DNA of 58,274 nt from Andeanibacterium sp036384795. Its GTDB lineage: Bacteria; Pseudomonadota; Alphaproteobacteria; Sphingomonadales; Sphingomonadaceae. The notes under the pieces were generated by a model. It saw nothing but the letters and a program-made list of their open reading frames with translations, did no database searches and was not told the origin of the DNA. The stretch is taken from the NCBI GenBank assembly GCA_036384795.1, contig DASVLP010000018.1, positions 1 through 58,274 of the forward strand. The letters are read 5' to 3'. Position numbers and translations under genes: made by a program. Positions 1 through 8,945 of this stretch are shown here, in pieces (position 1 is the first letter of the stretch; each line of letters starts with the position of its first letter).

Positions 1-1570
1 TCCGCAGGCGCTGCCCGCGGACGCCCCGGCGCTGATCGAAATTCGCGGCGAGGTGTTCATGACCAAGGCCGATTTCCTGGCGCTGAACGCCGCCCAGGAG
101 GAAGCCGGCCAGAAGATCTTCGCCAACCCGCGCAATGCCGCCGCCGGCAGCCTGCGCCAGCTCGACGCCGCGATCACCGCCAGCCGACCGCTATCGCTGT
201 TCGCCTATGCCATGGGCGCGGTCAGCGCGCCGCCCGCCGCCACCCATTGGGGCTGGCTGGAACGGCTGAAAACCTGGGGCTTCAGCGTCAACCCGCTCTC
301 CCGCCCGCTCGCCGGCGAGGCCGAGGCGGCCGGCTTCCAGGCCGAGATCGGCGCCGCCCGCGCCGCCCTGCCCTATGACATAGATGGCGTGGTCTACAAG
401 ATCGACGACCTCGCGCTGCAATCCCGCCTCGGCTTCGTCGGCCGCGCGCCGCGCTGGGCGATCGCGCGCAAGTTCCCCGCCGAGCGAGCCGAGACGGTGC
501 TGGAAAGGATCGATATCCAGGTCGGCCGCACCGGCAAGCTGACGCCCGTAGGACGCCTGTCGGGTGTGCTGGTCGGCGGCGTCACGGTCTACAACGTCAC
601 GCTGCACAACCGCGACGAGATCGCCCGGCTCGGCTTGCGCGCGGGCGACCGCATCGTGATCCAGCGCGCCGGTGACGTGATCCCGCAAGTGGTGGAGAAC
701 CTGACCCGAGACGAGAAGCGCCCGGCGTACCGGTTCCCCGATCATTGCCCCGAATGCGGCAGCGAAGCGGTTGCCGAGGAAGGCGAAGTCGACGTGCGCT
801 GCACCGGCGGCCTGATCTGTCCGGCGCAGCGCACCCAGCGGCTCGAGCACTTCGTCAGCCGCGGGGCGCTCGACATCGAAGGGTTGGGCGAGAAGACCAT
901 CGGCGATTTCTTCGCGCGCGGCTGGCTCGAAAGCCCGGCGGACATCTTCCGGCTGCACCGGCGGCGCGAGGAGATCCTCGAGCTCGAAGGATGGCAGGAA
1001 AAGTCGGTCGACAACCTGCTCGCGGCGATCGAGGCGCGCCGTTCACCCGACGCCGCCCGGCTGCTGTTCGGCCTGGGCATCCGCCACGTCGGTGCGGTCA
1101 CGGCGCGAGACTTGCTGCGGCGCTTCCAGACTCTGCCCGCGCTGCGCGCGGCAGCCGAGAAAGCGCGCACAGGCGACGCCGAAGCGATCGAGGCGTTGAC
1201 CGCGATCGACGGGGTCGGCCCGGTCGTGGTCGAGGCGCTCGGGGATTTCTTCCACGAGGCGCACAATGTCGAAGTGTGGGACGATCTGCTGAGCGAGGTT
1301 TCGCCCCCGCCTTATGTCGTGGAGACGAAAGCCAGCGCGGTCTCGGGCAAGACGGTGGTGTTCACCGGCAAGCTCGAGACGATGAGCCGCGACGAAGCCA
1401 AGGCGCAGGCCGAGCGGCTCGGCGCGCATGCGGCCGGGACGGTCTCGGCCAAGACCGATCTGCTCGTGGCCGGGCCCGGGGCGGGCAGCAAGCTCAAGAA
1501 AGCCGCCGAGCTCGGGATCGAGGTGATCGACGAGGCCGGCTGGGCGGAGATCGTCAAGGCCGCGGGCTGA
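1..1570 (+). CDS. ligA: NAD-dependent DNA ligase LigA, 3' part (5' end outside window)
   Basis: LigA seals nicks in duplex DNA using NAD+ and acts in replication and repair. The reading frame is open from base 2 and gives 522 residues before TGA. It begins inside the adenylation domain at the EIRGEVFM motif, so the KxDG adenylation lysine lies upstream of the window. DGVVYKID and the PRWAIARKFPAE stretch complete the nucleotidyltransferase core. A VGRTG motif opens the OB fold, a four-cysteine zinc finger (CPEC...CTGGLIC) follows, then helix-hairpin-helix repeats and a C-terminal BRCT domain (about the last 80 residues). The internal GTG at 53 is not the real start. No truncation is visible apart from the window edge. 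Confidence 0.97.
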   Translation, partial: PQALPADAPALIEIRGEVFMTKADFLALNAAQEEAGQKIFANPRNAAAGSLRQLDAAITASRPLSLFAYAMGAVSAPPAATHWGWLERLKTWGFSVNPLSRPLAGEAEAAGFQAEIGAARAALPYDIDGVVYKIDDLALQSRLGFVGRAPRWAIARKFPAERAETVLERIDIQVGRTGKLTPVGRLSGVLVGGVTVYNVTLHNRDEIARLGLRAGDRIVIQRAGDVIPQVVENLTRDEKRPAYRFPDHCPECGSEAVAEEGEVDVRCTGGLICPAQRTQRLEHFVSRGALDIEGLGEKTIGDFFARGWLESPADIFRLHRRREEILELEGWQEKSVDNLLAAIEARRSPDAARLLFGLGIRHVGAVTARDLLRRFQTLPALRAAAEKARTGDAEAIEALTAIDGVGPVVVEALGDFFHEAHNVEVWDDLLSEVSPPPYVVETKASAVSGKTVVFTGKLETMSRDEAKAQAERLGAHAAGTVSAKTDLLVAGPGAGSKLKKAAELGIEVIDEAGWAEIVKAAG

Positions 1571-1676
1571 GCGGCGCTTCGGAACCAATCGCACCGGTTC
1601 CCGGTTGACTCCGCCAAGAGCGTGAAAATGCACGCCTTTGTCGACAGGTGCAGCCATGAGCATCCCGGAGGAGATT

Positions 1677-2132
1677 ATGCAGGTCAGGCAATGCATGACG
1701 ACCGACGTCCAGGTGATCTCGCCCGATGACACCGTGCAGCACGCGGCCCGGCTGATGGCGCGGATCGACGCGGGCGCCCTGCCGGTTGCCGACAGCGAGA
1801 AGATGGTCGGGATGATCACCGACCGCGACATCGCGATCCGCGCGATCGGCGAGGGCTACGGCCCCGACTGCCGGGTAAGCGACGTGATGACACCCGAAGT
1901 GCTCTATTGCTTCGACGACGAGGACTGCGAGGAAGTGCTCGACAATATGGCCGACATCCAGGTCCGCCGCATGCCGGTGGTCGATCGCGAGAAGCACCTC
2001 GTCGGCATCATCTCGATCGGCGACCTCGACCGCGACGAACCGATCCGCGTGGGCCACGCGCTGAGAGGCATCAACCAGCCCGGCGGCCGCCATTCGCAGC
2101 AGCTTGCCGACCTCGACGAGCTCGAATTGTAG
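1677..2132 (+). CDS. CBS-domain protein
   Basis: The product is a 151-residue soluble protein made of two CBS motifs in tandem, a fold that binds adenosyl ligands and usually senses energy state. Visible signatures are MTTDVQVISPDDTV and VGMITDRDIAIRAI in the first repeat and MTPEVLYC and LVGIISIGDL in the second. An ATG at 1677 has a strong GGAGG five bases upstream, so it is preferred over the TTG at 1638 and the ATG at 1656. No catalytic domain is fused, so the protein is probably a stand-alone regulator or stress protein. The partner is unknown. Confidence 0.85.
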   Translation: MQVRQCMTTDVQVISPDDTVQHAARLMARIDAGALPVADSEKMVGMITDRDIAIRAIGEGYGPDCRVSDVMTPEVLYCFDDEDCEEVLDNMADIQVRRMPVVDREKHLVGIISIGDLDRDEPIRVGHALRGINQPGGRHSQQLADLDELEL

Positions 2133-2210
2133 GCGCCGCCCCGGCGCGGCCTTGCCAGCGCCGCCGCGATTGCCGCATAGCCGCCCTCGGTGAAGGGGAG
2201 GCAGCCGGGC

Positions 2211-3584
2211 ATGGACGCACAGTCGGCCGACACGACTGCGGACGAAAACGCGGTCTACGCGCGGATCGCCTGGCGGCTGATCCCGTTGCTGTTCGCGGGC
2301 TATTTCCTCGCGATCCTCGACCGGGTGAACGTCGGTTTCGCGAAGTTGCAGATGGCGGGCGACCTCCATTTGTCGGACGCGGTCTATGGCTTCGGCGCGG
2401 GCCTGTTCTTCATCGGCTACTTCTTCTTCGAACTGCCCTCGAACCTGATCCTCGCGCGGATCGGGGCGAGGAAATGGATCGCGCGGATCATGCTGAGCTG
2501 GGGCGTGGTCTCGGCACTGTTCGTGTTCCTTGGCGTATTGCACTGGGGTCCGCTCTCGCGCGCGTTCGGGCTGACCGATGCGGAATTCAGCTTCTATGCG
2601 CTGCGGTTCGTGCTCGGCCTCGCCGAGGCCGGCTTTTTCCCCGGCGTGATCCTCTATCTCACGTACTGGTTTCCCGCCCGGCGACGCGCGCGGGCGGTGG
2701 CGCTGTTCGTGATCGCGATCCCGCTGGCGAGCGCGATCGGCTCGCCCGTCTCGGGCGTGATCCTGCAGTTCGTGAGCGGCTGGGGCGCCTTGCGCGGCTG
2801 GCAATGGCTGTTCCTGATCGAAGCGGTGCCCGCGGTGCTGCTCGGGCTCGCGTTGCTGGCGAAGCTGCCCGACGGCCCGGCCGACGCGCGTTGGCTGAGC
2901 GGCGACGAGCGGGCGCTGGTCGCGCGCCGCCTGGGCGAGGACGAAGCAACGAAGCTCGGCGAGGGGCATCGCGTGGCGCTCGCGGCGGTTTTTGCCGACT
3001 GGCGCATTTGGGCGCTGGCGCTCGCGGATTTCCTGCGCGGAGTGATCAACAACGCACTCAATTTCTGGATGCCGACGCTGGTGCAGGAGCTCGGCGTGCC
3101 GAAGGGCAACTATCTGCTGGTCGGCCTGGTTACAGCGATCCCCTGGGGCCTTGCGGCCGTGGCGATGGTGATTTGGGCGCGCAATTCGGACCGGACTGGC
3201 GAGCGGCGCTGGCACATGACGATCGCGATGCTGGTCTCGATGGCCGGGCTGCTGATGCTCGCGGGGGCCGGGCACGCGCCGCTGATCTCGGTGCTCGCGC
3301 TGACCCTGATCGCGGTGGGGGCGATGGCGTGGCTGGCGGTGTTCTGGACTCTGCCGACCGCGTTCCTTTCCGGCGCCGCGGCGGCCGGCGGGATCGCCTG
3401 GATCAACGCGCTGAGCCAGCTCGGCGGTTTCGTCGGGCCCGACATGCTCGGGCGGTTCCGCGCGGCCGGCACGGACGAAGCGAGCACCGCGTTCGTCTGG
3501 ATGGCCGCAGCGGCGCTGGTGACGGCCCTGCTTACGTGGGTGCTGGCCCAGCCTCGAAAAGCCGTTGAAACCCGGTCCCGTTGA
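2211..3584 (+). CDS. MFS transporter, anion:cation symporter (phthalate permease-like) family
   Basis: This is a 457-residue inner-membrane carrier with about twelve hydrophobic segments and a central cytoplasmic loop near residues 220-250. The first membrane helix is followed by the ILDRVNVGFAKLQM motif typical of the ACS family, which moves organic anions such as aromatic acids, sugar acids or tartrate. The ATG at 2211 follows an AAGGGGAGG ribosome binding site; the GTG at 2190 lacks one. No catabolic genes flank it, so the substrate cannot be predicted. It stands alone between the CBS gene and the convergent prmA. Confidence 0.88.
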   Translation: MDAQSADTTADENAVYARIAWRLIPLLFAGYFLAILDRVNVGFAKLQMAGDLHLSDAVYGFGAGLFFIGYFFFELPSNLILARIGARKWIARIMLSWGVVSALFVFLGVLHWGPLSRAFGLTDAEFSFYALRFVLGLAEAGFFPGVILYLTYWFPARRRARAVALFVIAIPLASAIGSPVSGVILQFVSGWGALRGWQWLFLIEAVPAVLLGLALLAKLPDGPADARWLSGDERALVARRLGEDEATKLGEGHRVALAAVFADWRIWALALADFLRGVINNALNFWMPTLVQELGVPKGNYLLVGLVTAIPWGLAAVAMVIWARNSDRTGERRWHMTIAMLVSMAGLLMLAGAGHAPLISVLALTLIAVGAMAWLAVFWTLPTAFLSGAAAAGGIAWINALSQLGGFVGPDMLGRFRAAGTDEASTAFVWMAAAALVTALLTWVLAQPRKAVETRSR

Positions 3585-3654
3585 CGGAAGGGGGGCCGCG
3601 CCCCGCAAACTCACGCTCTCGCCCAAACCGGCCGAGAGCAGGAAGTCGAGAACT

Positions 3655-4611
3655 TTACCAACGCTGCGCCCATTCCGGCATAGCGCTTGGCCGGGCGGCG
3701 CGGGCGCGCCCGCCGGTGCGTCTCCTCAGCCACAGCACCGGCCAGTCGCCGCGCTGCAGCCGCGCCGCGAGGCGGAAGCCGGCGAAGCGATAGGCGCGCC
3801 GCACCGACGCTTCCTGCTCGGCGAGCAGCCCAGCGAGCAGGACGTGCCCGCCCGGCAGCACCGCGCGCGCGAAGTCGGCGGCAAGCTCGATCAGCGGTCC
3901 GGCAAGGATGTTGGCGATCAGCAGGTCGTACGGCCCCCGCGCGCGAAGCAGCGGATCGTCCATCCCCGGTGCGATGACCATCGTCAGCTCGCCGGCTCCC
4001 GCACCCTGCGCGACGCCGTTCAGCGCGCAGTTCTCCTCGACCACGCCCCCGCAGACCGCGTCGATGTCGCTGGCGGTCGCCAACGCGCGCGGCCACAAGT
4101 CGAGCGCCGCGAACGCGAGCAGCCCGGTGCCGGTGCCGATGTCCGCGACGTTGCGCGCGAGGAGGCCCCGTGCCCGCATCTCGGTCAGCATCGCCAGGCA
4201 CCCGGCGGTGGTCGCGTGCTGTCCGGTGCCGAACGCCTGGCTCGCCGGAATGCAGAAGTCGGTAAACGCCTCGTCGGCGAGCGGCGGATGATCGGGCGTG
4301 CGGATGTGGAAGCGTCCCGCGCGGATCGGCTCGACCGCCTGCTGGCTCAGCGTCACCCAGTCGGCTTCCGGCAGCTTCTCGACCGCCAGGTCGGGCGGTT
4401 GCCCGTCGAACAGCGCGGCGATCGCCTTCTTTTCGGCCTTGCCCGGCTTTTCGGCGAACCACGCCTCGAGCCGCCATTTGCCCGACTTGCTGCGTTCGAT
4501 CTCGCTGCCCGACAGCACCGCGCCCGCCGGCCAGTCCTCGGCATCCTCGTGCGCGATCAGCGCCGCCTCGACTTGCGCGCGCGGAGCCTTGGCGGTGATC
4601 TTCCAGCTCAC
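3655..4611 (-). CDS. prmA: 50S ribosomal protein L11 methyltransferase
   Basis: PrmA uses S-adenosylmethionine to trimethylate ribosomal protein L11. The 318-residue product has the family signatures GTGQHATT, the SAM-binding loop DIGTGTGLLAFAAL, and NILAGPL, which acts as the catalytic loop. The start is GTG at 4611, whose last bases form a GTGA overlap with the stop of the upstream metallo-beta-lactamase fold gene, so translation is probably coupled. The N-terminal L11-recognition domain is present (about residues 1-110). It faces the MFS gene tail to tail. Confidence 0.93.
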   Translation of the reverse strand: MSWKITAKAPRAQVEAALIAHEDAEDWPAGAVLSGSEIERSKSGKWRLEAWFAEKPGKAEKKAIAALFDGQPPDLAVEKLPEADWVTLSQQAVEPIRAGRFHIRTPDHPPLADEAFTDFCIPASQAFGTGQHATTAGCLAMLTEMRARGLLARNVADIGTGTGLLAFAALDLWPRALATASDIDAVCGGVVEENCALNGVAQGAGAGELTMVIAPGMDDPLLRARGPYDLLIANILAGPLIELAADFARAVLPGGHVLLAGLLAEQEASVRRAYRFAGFRLAARLQRGDWPVLWLRRRTGGRARAARPSAMPEWAQRW

Positions 4612-5534
4612 GGCTTCGCGCCTGCCGCTTCTTTTGCGATCCGCTCGTCGAGCTTCTGGCGCAGGCCGCCCGCGTATTCCTTGCAGCGCGGGGCGCGGGC
4701 GAGATCGCCCGTCAGCAGCTTGTCGCGCATCCCCGCCGCGGACGGATGCGGCGCGAGGAGGATGTCGCAATCGAGCGCCGCGACTTTGTCGAGCGAGCCG
4801 CGGAACTGCGCGAGATAGGCCGGGTGATCGCCGAACCGGTAGGTATCACCGCTGACCGGGGTCAGACTGTCGGCATAGACGATGGTCTTGCAGACGGCGC
4901 CTTCGCAGCTTCGCCACTGCCAGCTCAGCGCCCCCGGCGTGTGGCCGGGGGTGGCGACGCCGTGCAGCGTCAGGTCGCCGCGCGTGACCACCGGATCGCC
5001 TGCCAGCACTTTGTCGGTCGCGACCGGGGGCAGCGCATTGTGCAGCTCGAACTGCGGGTCTTCGGGATTGGGGCCGCCTTGCGCCAGCGCCCGGGCCGCG
5101 AACGGCGAGGCGTAAAGCTTCGCGCCGGTCAATTGCTTGAGCCGGGCGAGGCCGCCCGCGTGATCGTGGTGTTCGTGGGTGTGGAGCAGGATCTTCACGT
5201 CGCCCAGGCTGAAGCCGAGCTTTCGGATATTCGCGGCGATCGGATCGCCCGCGCCCGGGGGTCCGCCGTCGATCAGGATGTCGCCTTTGCTCCCGACGAT
5301 CAGGATCGAGGAAATCCCGCACGTGCCGACATAATAGGTGTTGCCGAACACGCGGAACGGCGGGCCCGGCTTGGTCCACTCGTCCCAGTCCTTGCAGGCG
5401 TTTGCCCAGGCGCTGCGACCTGCGGCATCGACGGGCGTCGACGGCTGTGGAAGCGATGGAGCCTCGCCGAGCATCAGCGCACCGGCCGCCACCGCGGCTT
5501 TGGCGGAATTGACGAGTTTTCGGGATCGTTGCAT
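4608..5534 (-). CDS. Subclass B3-type metallo-beta-lactamase fold hydrolase
   Basis: The 308-residue protein starts with a hydrophobic N-terminus (KAAVAAGALMLG) and is probably exported. The zinc ligands of the B3 subclass are all visible: H120-x-H122-x-D124-H125 in THEHHDHAGG, H198 in TPGHTPGALSWQW, and H263 in APHPSAAGM. GTCGISSILI and IDGGPPGAGDPIAANI fit true B3 enzymes rather than glyoxalase II. It is therefore a candidate carbapenem-hydrolysing enzyme, although sequence alone does not prove this activity. The stop overlaps the prmA start by four bases. ATG at 5534 is chosen because the signal-like segment follows directly. Confidence 0.85.
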   Translation of the reverse strand: MQRSRKLVNSAKAAVAAGALMLGEAPSLPQPSTPVDAAGRSAWANACKDWDEWTKPGPPFRVFGNTYYVGTCGISSILIVGSKGDILIDGGPPGAGDPIAANIRKLGFSLGDVKILLHTHEHHDHAGGLARLKQLTGAKLYASPFAARALAQGGPNPEDPQFELHNALPPVATDKVLAGDPVVTRGDLTLHGVATPGHTPGALSWQWRSCEGAVCKTIVYADSLTPVSGDTYRFGDHPAYLAQFRGSLDKVAALDCDILLAPHPSAAGMRDKLLTGDLARAPRCKEYAGGLRQKLDERIAKEAAGAKP

Positions 5535-5673
5535 TGCCCGACCATGCCTTTCGCGCCCGGCGAAGTCGAGACGCCGCAATGCAAAAGCCCTGCCGCTTGC
5601 CTCGCCGCGCGTAATCGCTAAGGAACGCATGCGCCGCGCCGATCCCGGCGCGCAGGCAAACCGGGACATCTTC

Positions 5674-6054
5674 ATGGCCGAACGCCCACTTTCACCCCAT
5701 ATCGGCATCTGGAAATGGGGTCCGCACATGTTCGTCTCGATCTTTCACCGGATCACCGGTGACGGGATGGCCTTCGTCGGCGTGCCGGTGCTGCTGTGGT
5801 GGCTCGCCGCGCTGGCCAGCGGGCCGGACGCCTACGCCACTTTCGCCCATCAGGCATCGAGCTGGTACGGCATCGTCGTGCTGGTCGCGATCAGCTTTGG
5901 GTTCTTCAACCATCTGGTCTCGGGGCTGCGCTACTTCGTGCTCGACATCGGGGCGGGGTTCGAGCTGGCCGAGAACAAGACCTGGTCGATCGCCGTGCCG
6001 GTGATCGGCACCCTGCTCACCGCCGCCTTCTGGGCGGCGATCGTCTATCTTTGA
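5674..6054 (+). CDS. sdhC: Succinate dehydrogenase cytochrome b556 subunit
   Basis: SdhC is one of the two membrane anchors of complex II and helps bind haem b and ubiquinone. The 126-residue protein begins RPLSPHIGIWKWGPHM, contains SIFHRITGDG near the quinone site, and has three membrane spans. H80 in NHLVSGLRYFVLD matches the haem ligand position of the family. ATG at 5674 matches the usual N-terminus. An in-frame ATG at 5629 with an AAGGA upstream is an alternative that would add 15 residues. It leads an sdhC-sdhD-sdhA operon and is divergent from the B3 lactamase-like gene. Confidence 0.93.
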   Translation: MAERPLSPHIGIWKWGPHMFVSIFHRITGDGMAFVGVPVLLWWLAALASGPDAYATFAHQASSWYGIVVLVAISFGFFNHLVSGLRYFVLDIGAGFELAENKTWSIAVPVIGTLLTAAFWAAIVYL

Positions 6055-6065
6055 GGAGCGCGGCA

Positions 6066-6479
6066 ATGGACAATTCGCTTACTCCGCCGGCGCTCGACAA
6101 GGGCACTCCGCTTGCCCGGGCGCGGGGCCTGGGCGCCGCCCACGAAGGCACCGCGGACTGGACCATCCAGCGCGTCACCGCGATGGGCAATGTAGTGCTG
6201 ATGAGCTGGTTCGTCGCTTCGCTGCTGCAGATCCCCAGGCTCGACTACGGCAGCCTGCATGACTGGCTCGACGGATTGTTCCCCGCGAGCGCGATGATCA
6301 TGCTGATCGTCAACGTGTTCTGGCACGCCCGCAACGGGCTGCAGATCATGTTCGACGACTATGTCGACGAAAAGGGCAACTGGTTCGCGGTGACCGCGTT
6401 GTTCAATCTGCTGTTCGCCGGCGCCGCCGTGTTCGGGATCGTCGCCGTGCTCAAGATCGCTCTCGGAGTGCCGGCCTGA
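6066..6479 (+). CDS. sdhD: Succinate dehydrogenase hydrophobic membrane anchor subunit
   Basis: SdhD is the second membrane anchor of complex II. The 137-residue protein has three hydrophobic segments and the FWHARNGLQIMFDDYV signature near the second and third helices, where the anchor contributes to haem and quinone binding. GAGGAG lies eight bases before the ATG. The stop TGA shares its last base with the ATG of sdhA (TGATG), so sdhD and sdhA are translationally coupled. The N-terminal stretch of about 40 residues before the first helix is polar and cytoplasmic. Confidence 0.92.
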   Translation: MDNSLTPPALDKGTPLARARGLGAAHEGTADWTIQRVTAMGNVVLMSWFVASLLQIPRLDYGSLHDWLDGLFPASAMIMLIVNVFWHARNGLQIMFDDYVDEKGNWFAVTALFNLLFAGAAVFGIVAVLKIALGVPA

Positions 6480-8341
6480 TGGATAACCAGGCGCCGCAAA
6501 TGCCGTCGACGACGCCGAACAGCGGGGATCGCCGCGCCGCTCCCGCTTACCAGATCGTCGATCACACTTACGACGTCGTCGTGGTCGGCGCGGGCGGCTC
6601 CGGCCTGCGCACCACGATGGGCGCTGCCAATGCCGGCCTGCGGACCGCGTGCATCACCAAGGTGTTCCCCACCCGTAGCCACACCGTCGCCGCGCAGGGC
6701 GGGATCGCCGCGAGCCTCGGCAACATGGGCCCGGATCACTGGACCTGGCACATGTACGACACGGTCAAGGGCTCCGACTGGCTCGGCGACCAGGACGCGA
6801 TCGAGTACATGGTGCGCGAGGCGCCGAACGCGGTCTACGAGCTCGAGCATGCCGGCCTGCCCTTTTCGCGCACCAGCGAAGGCAAGATCTACCAGCGCCC
6901 GTTCGGCGGGATGATGCAGAACATGGGCGAGGGCCCGCCCGCGCAGCGCACCTGCGCCGCGGCCGACCGTACCGGCCATGCGATGCTCCACACGCTCTAC
7001 CAGCAGAGCCTGAAGTATGACGCGGACTTCTTCGTCGAATACTTCGCGATCGACCTGATCATGGAGAACGGCGCCTGCCGCGGGGTGATCGCGCTGTGCC
7101 TCGACGACGGCTCGATCCATCGCTTTCGCGCGCACGCGGTGGTGCTGGCGACCGGCGGCTACGGCCGGGCCTATTTCACCGCCACCAGCGCGCACACCTG
7201 CACCGGCGACGGCGGCGGGATGGCGCTGCGCGCCGGCATCGGCATGCAGGACATGGAGTTCGTCCAGTTCCACCCGACCGGGATCTACGGCGCCGGGGTG
7301 CTGATTACTGAAGGCGCGCGGGGCGAGGGCGGGTATCTCACCAATTCCGAGGGTGAGCGCTTCATGGAGCGCTATGCTCCGAGCGCGAAGGACCTCGCGA
7401 GCCGCGACGTGGTCAGCCGCGCGATGTCGGTCGAGATCCGCGAGGGCCGCGGCGTCGGCCCGAACAAGGACCACATCTGGCTGCACCTCGACCACATCGA
7501 TCCCAAGGTGATCGACGAGCGGCTGCCGGGCATCCGCGAGAGCGGCAAGATCTTCGCCGGCGTGGACCTCACCCGCGGGCCGCTGCCGGTGACGCCGACG
7601 GTGCACTACAACATGGGCGGGGTGCCGACGAACTATCACGGCGAAGTCGTGACGATCGGCGCCGACGGCAATCCGGAGACGGTGGTGCCCGGGCTGTTCG
7701 CGGTGGGCGAGGGCGCGTGCGTCTCGGTTCATGGCGCGAACCGGCTCGGCTCGAACTCGCTGATCGACCTCGTCGTGTTCGGCCGCGCGACCGCGTTGCG
7801 GCTCGCCGAGCTGATCAAGCCGGGCGCGCGGATCGAGCCGCTGGCGAAAGACAGCGCCGATTTCGCGCTCGGCCGGCTGGATCATTTCCGCCATGCCAAG
7901 GGCGGCTCGCCGACGGCCGAAATCCGCCTCGAGATGCAGCGCAACATGCAGGCGCACTGCGCGGTGTTCCGCACCGAACAATCGCTCGCCGAGGGCAAGG
8001 AAGCGCTGGCGACGACTTACGCGCGGATGCAGGACATCTCGCTCGCCGATCGCTCGCTGGTGTGGAACACCGACCTCGTCGAGACGCTCGAACTCGACAA
8101 CCTGATCGGCCAGGCGACGGTCACGCTTCACGGCGCCCATGCCCGCAAGGAAAGCCGCGGCGCCCACGCGCGCGAGGATTTCACCGAGCGCGACGATGCC
8201 AACTGGATGAAGCACACCGTCGCCTGGTTCGACGGCTGGGGCGGAACGGGCGGCGACGTGCGGCTCGATTACCGCCCGGTGCACGAGTACACGCTGACCG
8301 ACGACGTCGAGTACATCAAGCCGAAGAAGCGGGTTTATTGA
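6479..8341 (+). CDS. sdhA: Succinate dehydrogenase flavoprotein subunit
   Basis: SdhA oxidises succinate to fumarate in the TCA cycle and passes electrons to the iron-sulfur subunit. The 620-residue protein has the dinucleotide fold VVVVGAGGSGLRTT, the covalent FAD attachment site SHTVAAQGG (H68), the capping domain with QRTCAAADRTGH, the active-site segment ASRDVVSRAM, and the C-terminal GANRLGSNSLIDLVVFGR. It is full length. The gene for the iron-sulfur subunit SdhB does not follow; the next genes are a TA module on the opposite strand. SdhB must be encoded elsewhere. Confidence 0.98.
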   Translation: MDNQAPQMPSTTPNSGDRRAAPAYQIVDHTYDVVVVGAGGSGLRTTMGAANAGLRTACITKVFPTRSHTVAAQGGIAASLGNMGPDHWTWHMYDTVKGSDWLGDQDAIEYMVREAPNAVYELEHAGLPFSRTSEGKIYQRPFGGMMQNMGEGPPAQRTCAAADRTGHAMLHTLYQQSLKYDADFFVEYFAIDLIMENGACRGVIALCLDDGSIHRFRAHAVVLATGGYGRAYFTATSAHTCTGDGGGMALRAGIGMQDMEFVQFHPTGIYGAGVLITEGARGEGGYLTNSEGERFMERYAPSAKDLASRDVVSRAMSVEIREGRGVGPNKDHIWLHLDHIDPKVIDERLPGIRESGKIFAGVDLTRGPLPVTPTVHYNMGGVPTNYHGEVVTIGADGNPETVVPGLFAVGEGACVSVHGANRLGSNSLIDLVVFGRATALRLAELIKPGARIEPLAKDSADFALGRLDHFRHAKGGSPTAEIRLEMQRNMQAHCAVFRTEQSLAEGKEALATTYARMQDISLADRSLVWNTDLVETLELDNLIGQATVTLHGAHARKESRGAHAREDFTERDDANWMKHTVAWFDGWGGTGGDVRLDYRPVHEYTLTDDVEYIKPKKRVY

Positions 8342-8369
8342 GAAAGGCCCGCGCGGCCGCCGCCAGCCA

Positions 8370-8696
8370 TCACTCGTTCTCCTCGTCGCTCCATGTCTCG
8401 ACCTTGAGGTGCAGTCCCGGATCGCGCTGGACGTGGAGGATGTTGAGCACCTCCACTTGGTCTTTGGTCGCGAGGTAATAGATATGGTGCATCCCGCTGC
8501 GCTTGCGGCGGAGGCCGGGATGGACTCCATCGCAGATGGGATGGCGCAGCGCTGAGACACGTAGCGCCTTGATGTCCTGCACCAAGGCGGCAACGTAGCG
8601 CTTGGCTTGTTTTCCGTCCCATGCGCGCCTCGTGCAGGCTTCCGCATCGTTCAGATCGTTGAGAGCGTCGGGGCGGTAAATCAGCTTCCGCTTCAT
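8370..8696 (-). CDS. Type II toxin, RelE/ParE family
   Basis: The 108-residue basic protein beginning MKRKLIYRPDALNDLNDAE has the RelE/ParE fold pattern. An amphipathic N-terminal helix (AWDGKQAKRYVAALVQDIKALR) is followed by strands with GLRRKRSGMHHIYYLATKDQVEVLNILHVQRD. The ATG at 8696 overlaps the antitoxin stop as ATGA, the usual antitoxin-first order. ParE members poison gyrase and RelE members cut ribosome-bound mRNA; the sequence favours ParE but does not settle it. The gene ends 29 bases from the sdhA stop on the opposite strand. Confidence 0.88.
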   Translation of the reverse strand: MKRKLIYRPDALNDLNDAEACTRRAWDGKQAKRYVAALVQDIKALRVSALRHPICDGVHPGLRRKRSGMHHIYYLATKDQVEVLNILHVQRDPGLHLKVETWSDEENE

Positions 8697-8935
8697 TCGG
8701 CGCCGAACTTTTCCTCGAACCATGCGTCGATGTCGAACTCGACCGCAGGCCCGCTATCCAGCGATTTCTGGATGATCGCCCGTAGGGCCTCGATCCGCGC
8801 GTCCTCGTGCATGTATTGCCGCATCGCTTCGCGCACGACTTCGCTGGTGGAGCCGAATTCGCCCGATTCCACCTTCCGGCGGGCGAATTCGACGAACGGC
8901 TCGCCGAGGGCGACGGAGGTGTTCTTGACTGCCAT
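8693..8935 (-). CDS. Type II antitoxin, ParD family
   Basis: The 80-residue acidic protein has an N-terminal ribbon-helix-helix DNA-binding region (TSVALGEPFVEFARRKVESGEFGSTSEVVREAM). The C-terminal tail (FDIDAWFEEKFGAE) should wrap the toxin. SGEFGSTSEVVREA is the signature of ParD antitoxins. It precedes and overlaps the toxin by four bases. A perfect 7-bp inverted repeat lies ten bases before the start codon, and no good ribosome binding site is visible. This fits autorepression by the toxin-antitoxin complex. Confidence 0.88.
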   Translation of the reverse strand: MAVKNTSVALGEPFVEFARRKVESGEFGSTSEVVREAMRQYMHEDARIEALRAIIQKSLDSGPAVEFDIDAWFEEKFGAE

Positions 8936-8945
8936 GGCGGATCAA

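Noticed and set aside
1554..3626. 690-codon minus-strand frame opposite the CBS and MFS genes
   Set aside because: Low-complexity Arg/Asp/His-rich shadow; the plus-strand genes have ribosome binding sites and domains.
4608..5534. The B3 lactamase-like gene as a target of the BlaI-like repressor
   Set aside because: Its upstream region (5535-5673) has no TTACATNCGTAGTC box, and it lies 8 kb from blaI in a different operon.
6359..8647. 762-codon minus-strand frame opposite sdhD/sdhA
   Set aside because: It lies over unmistakable SdhA sequence and shows no protein family features.
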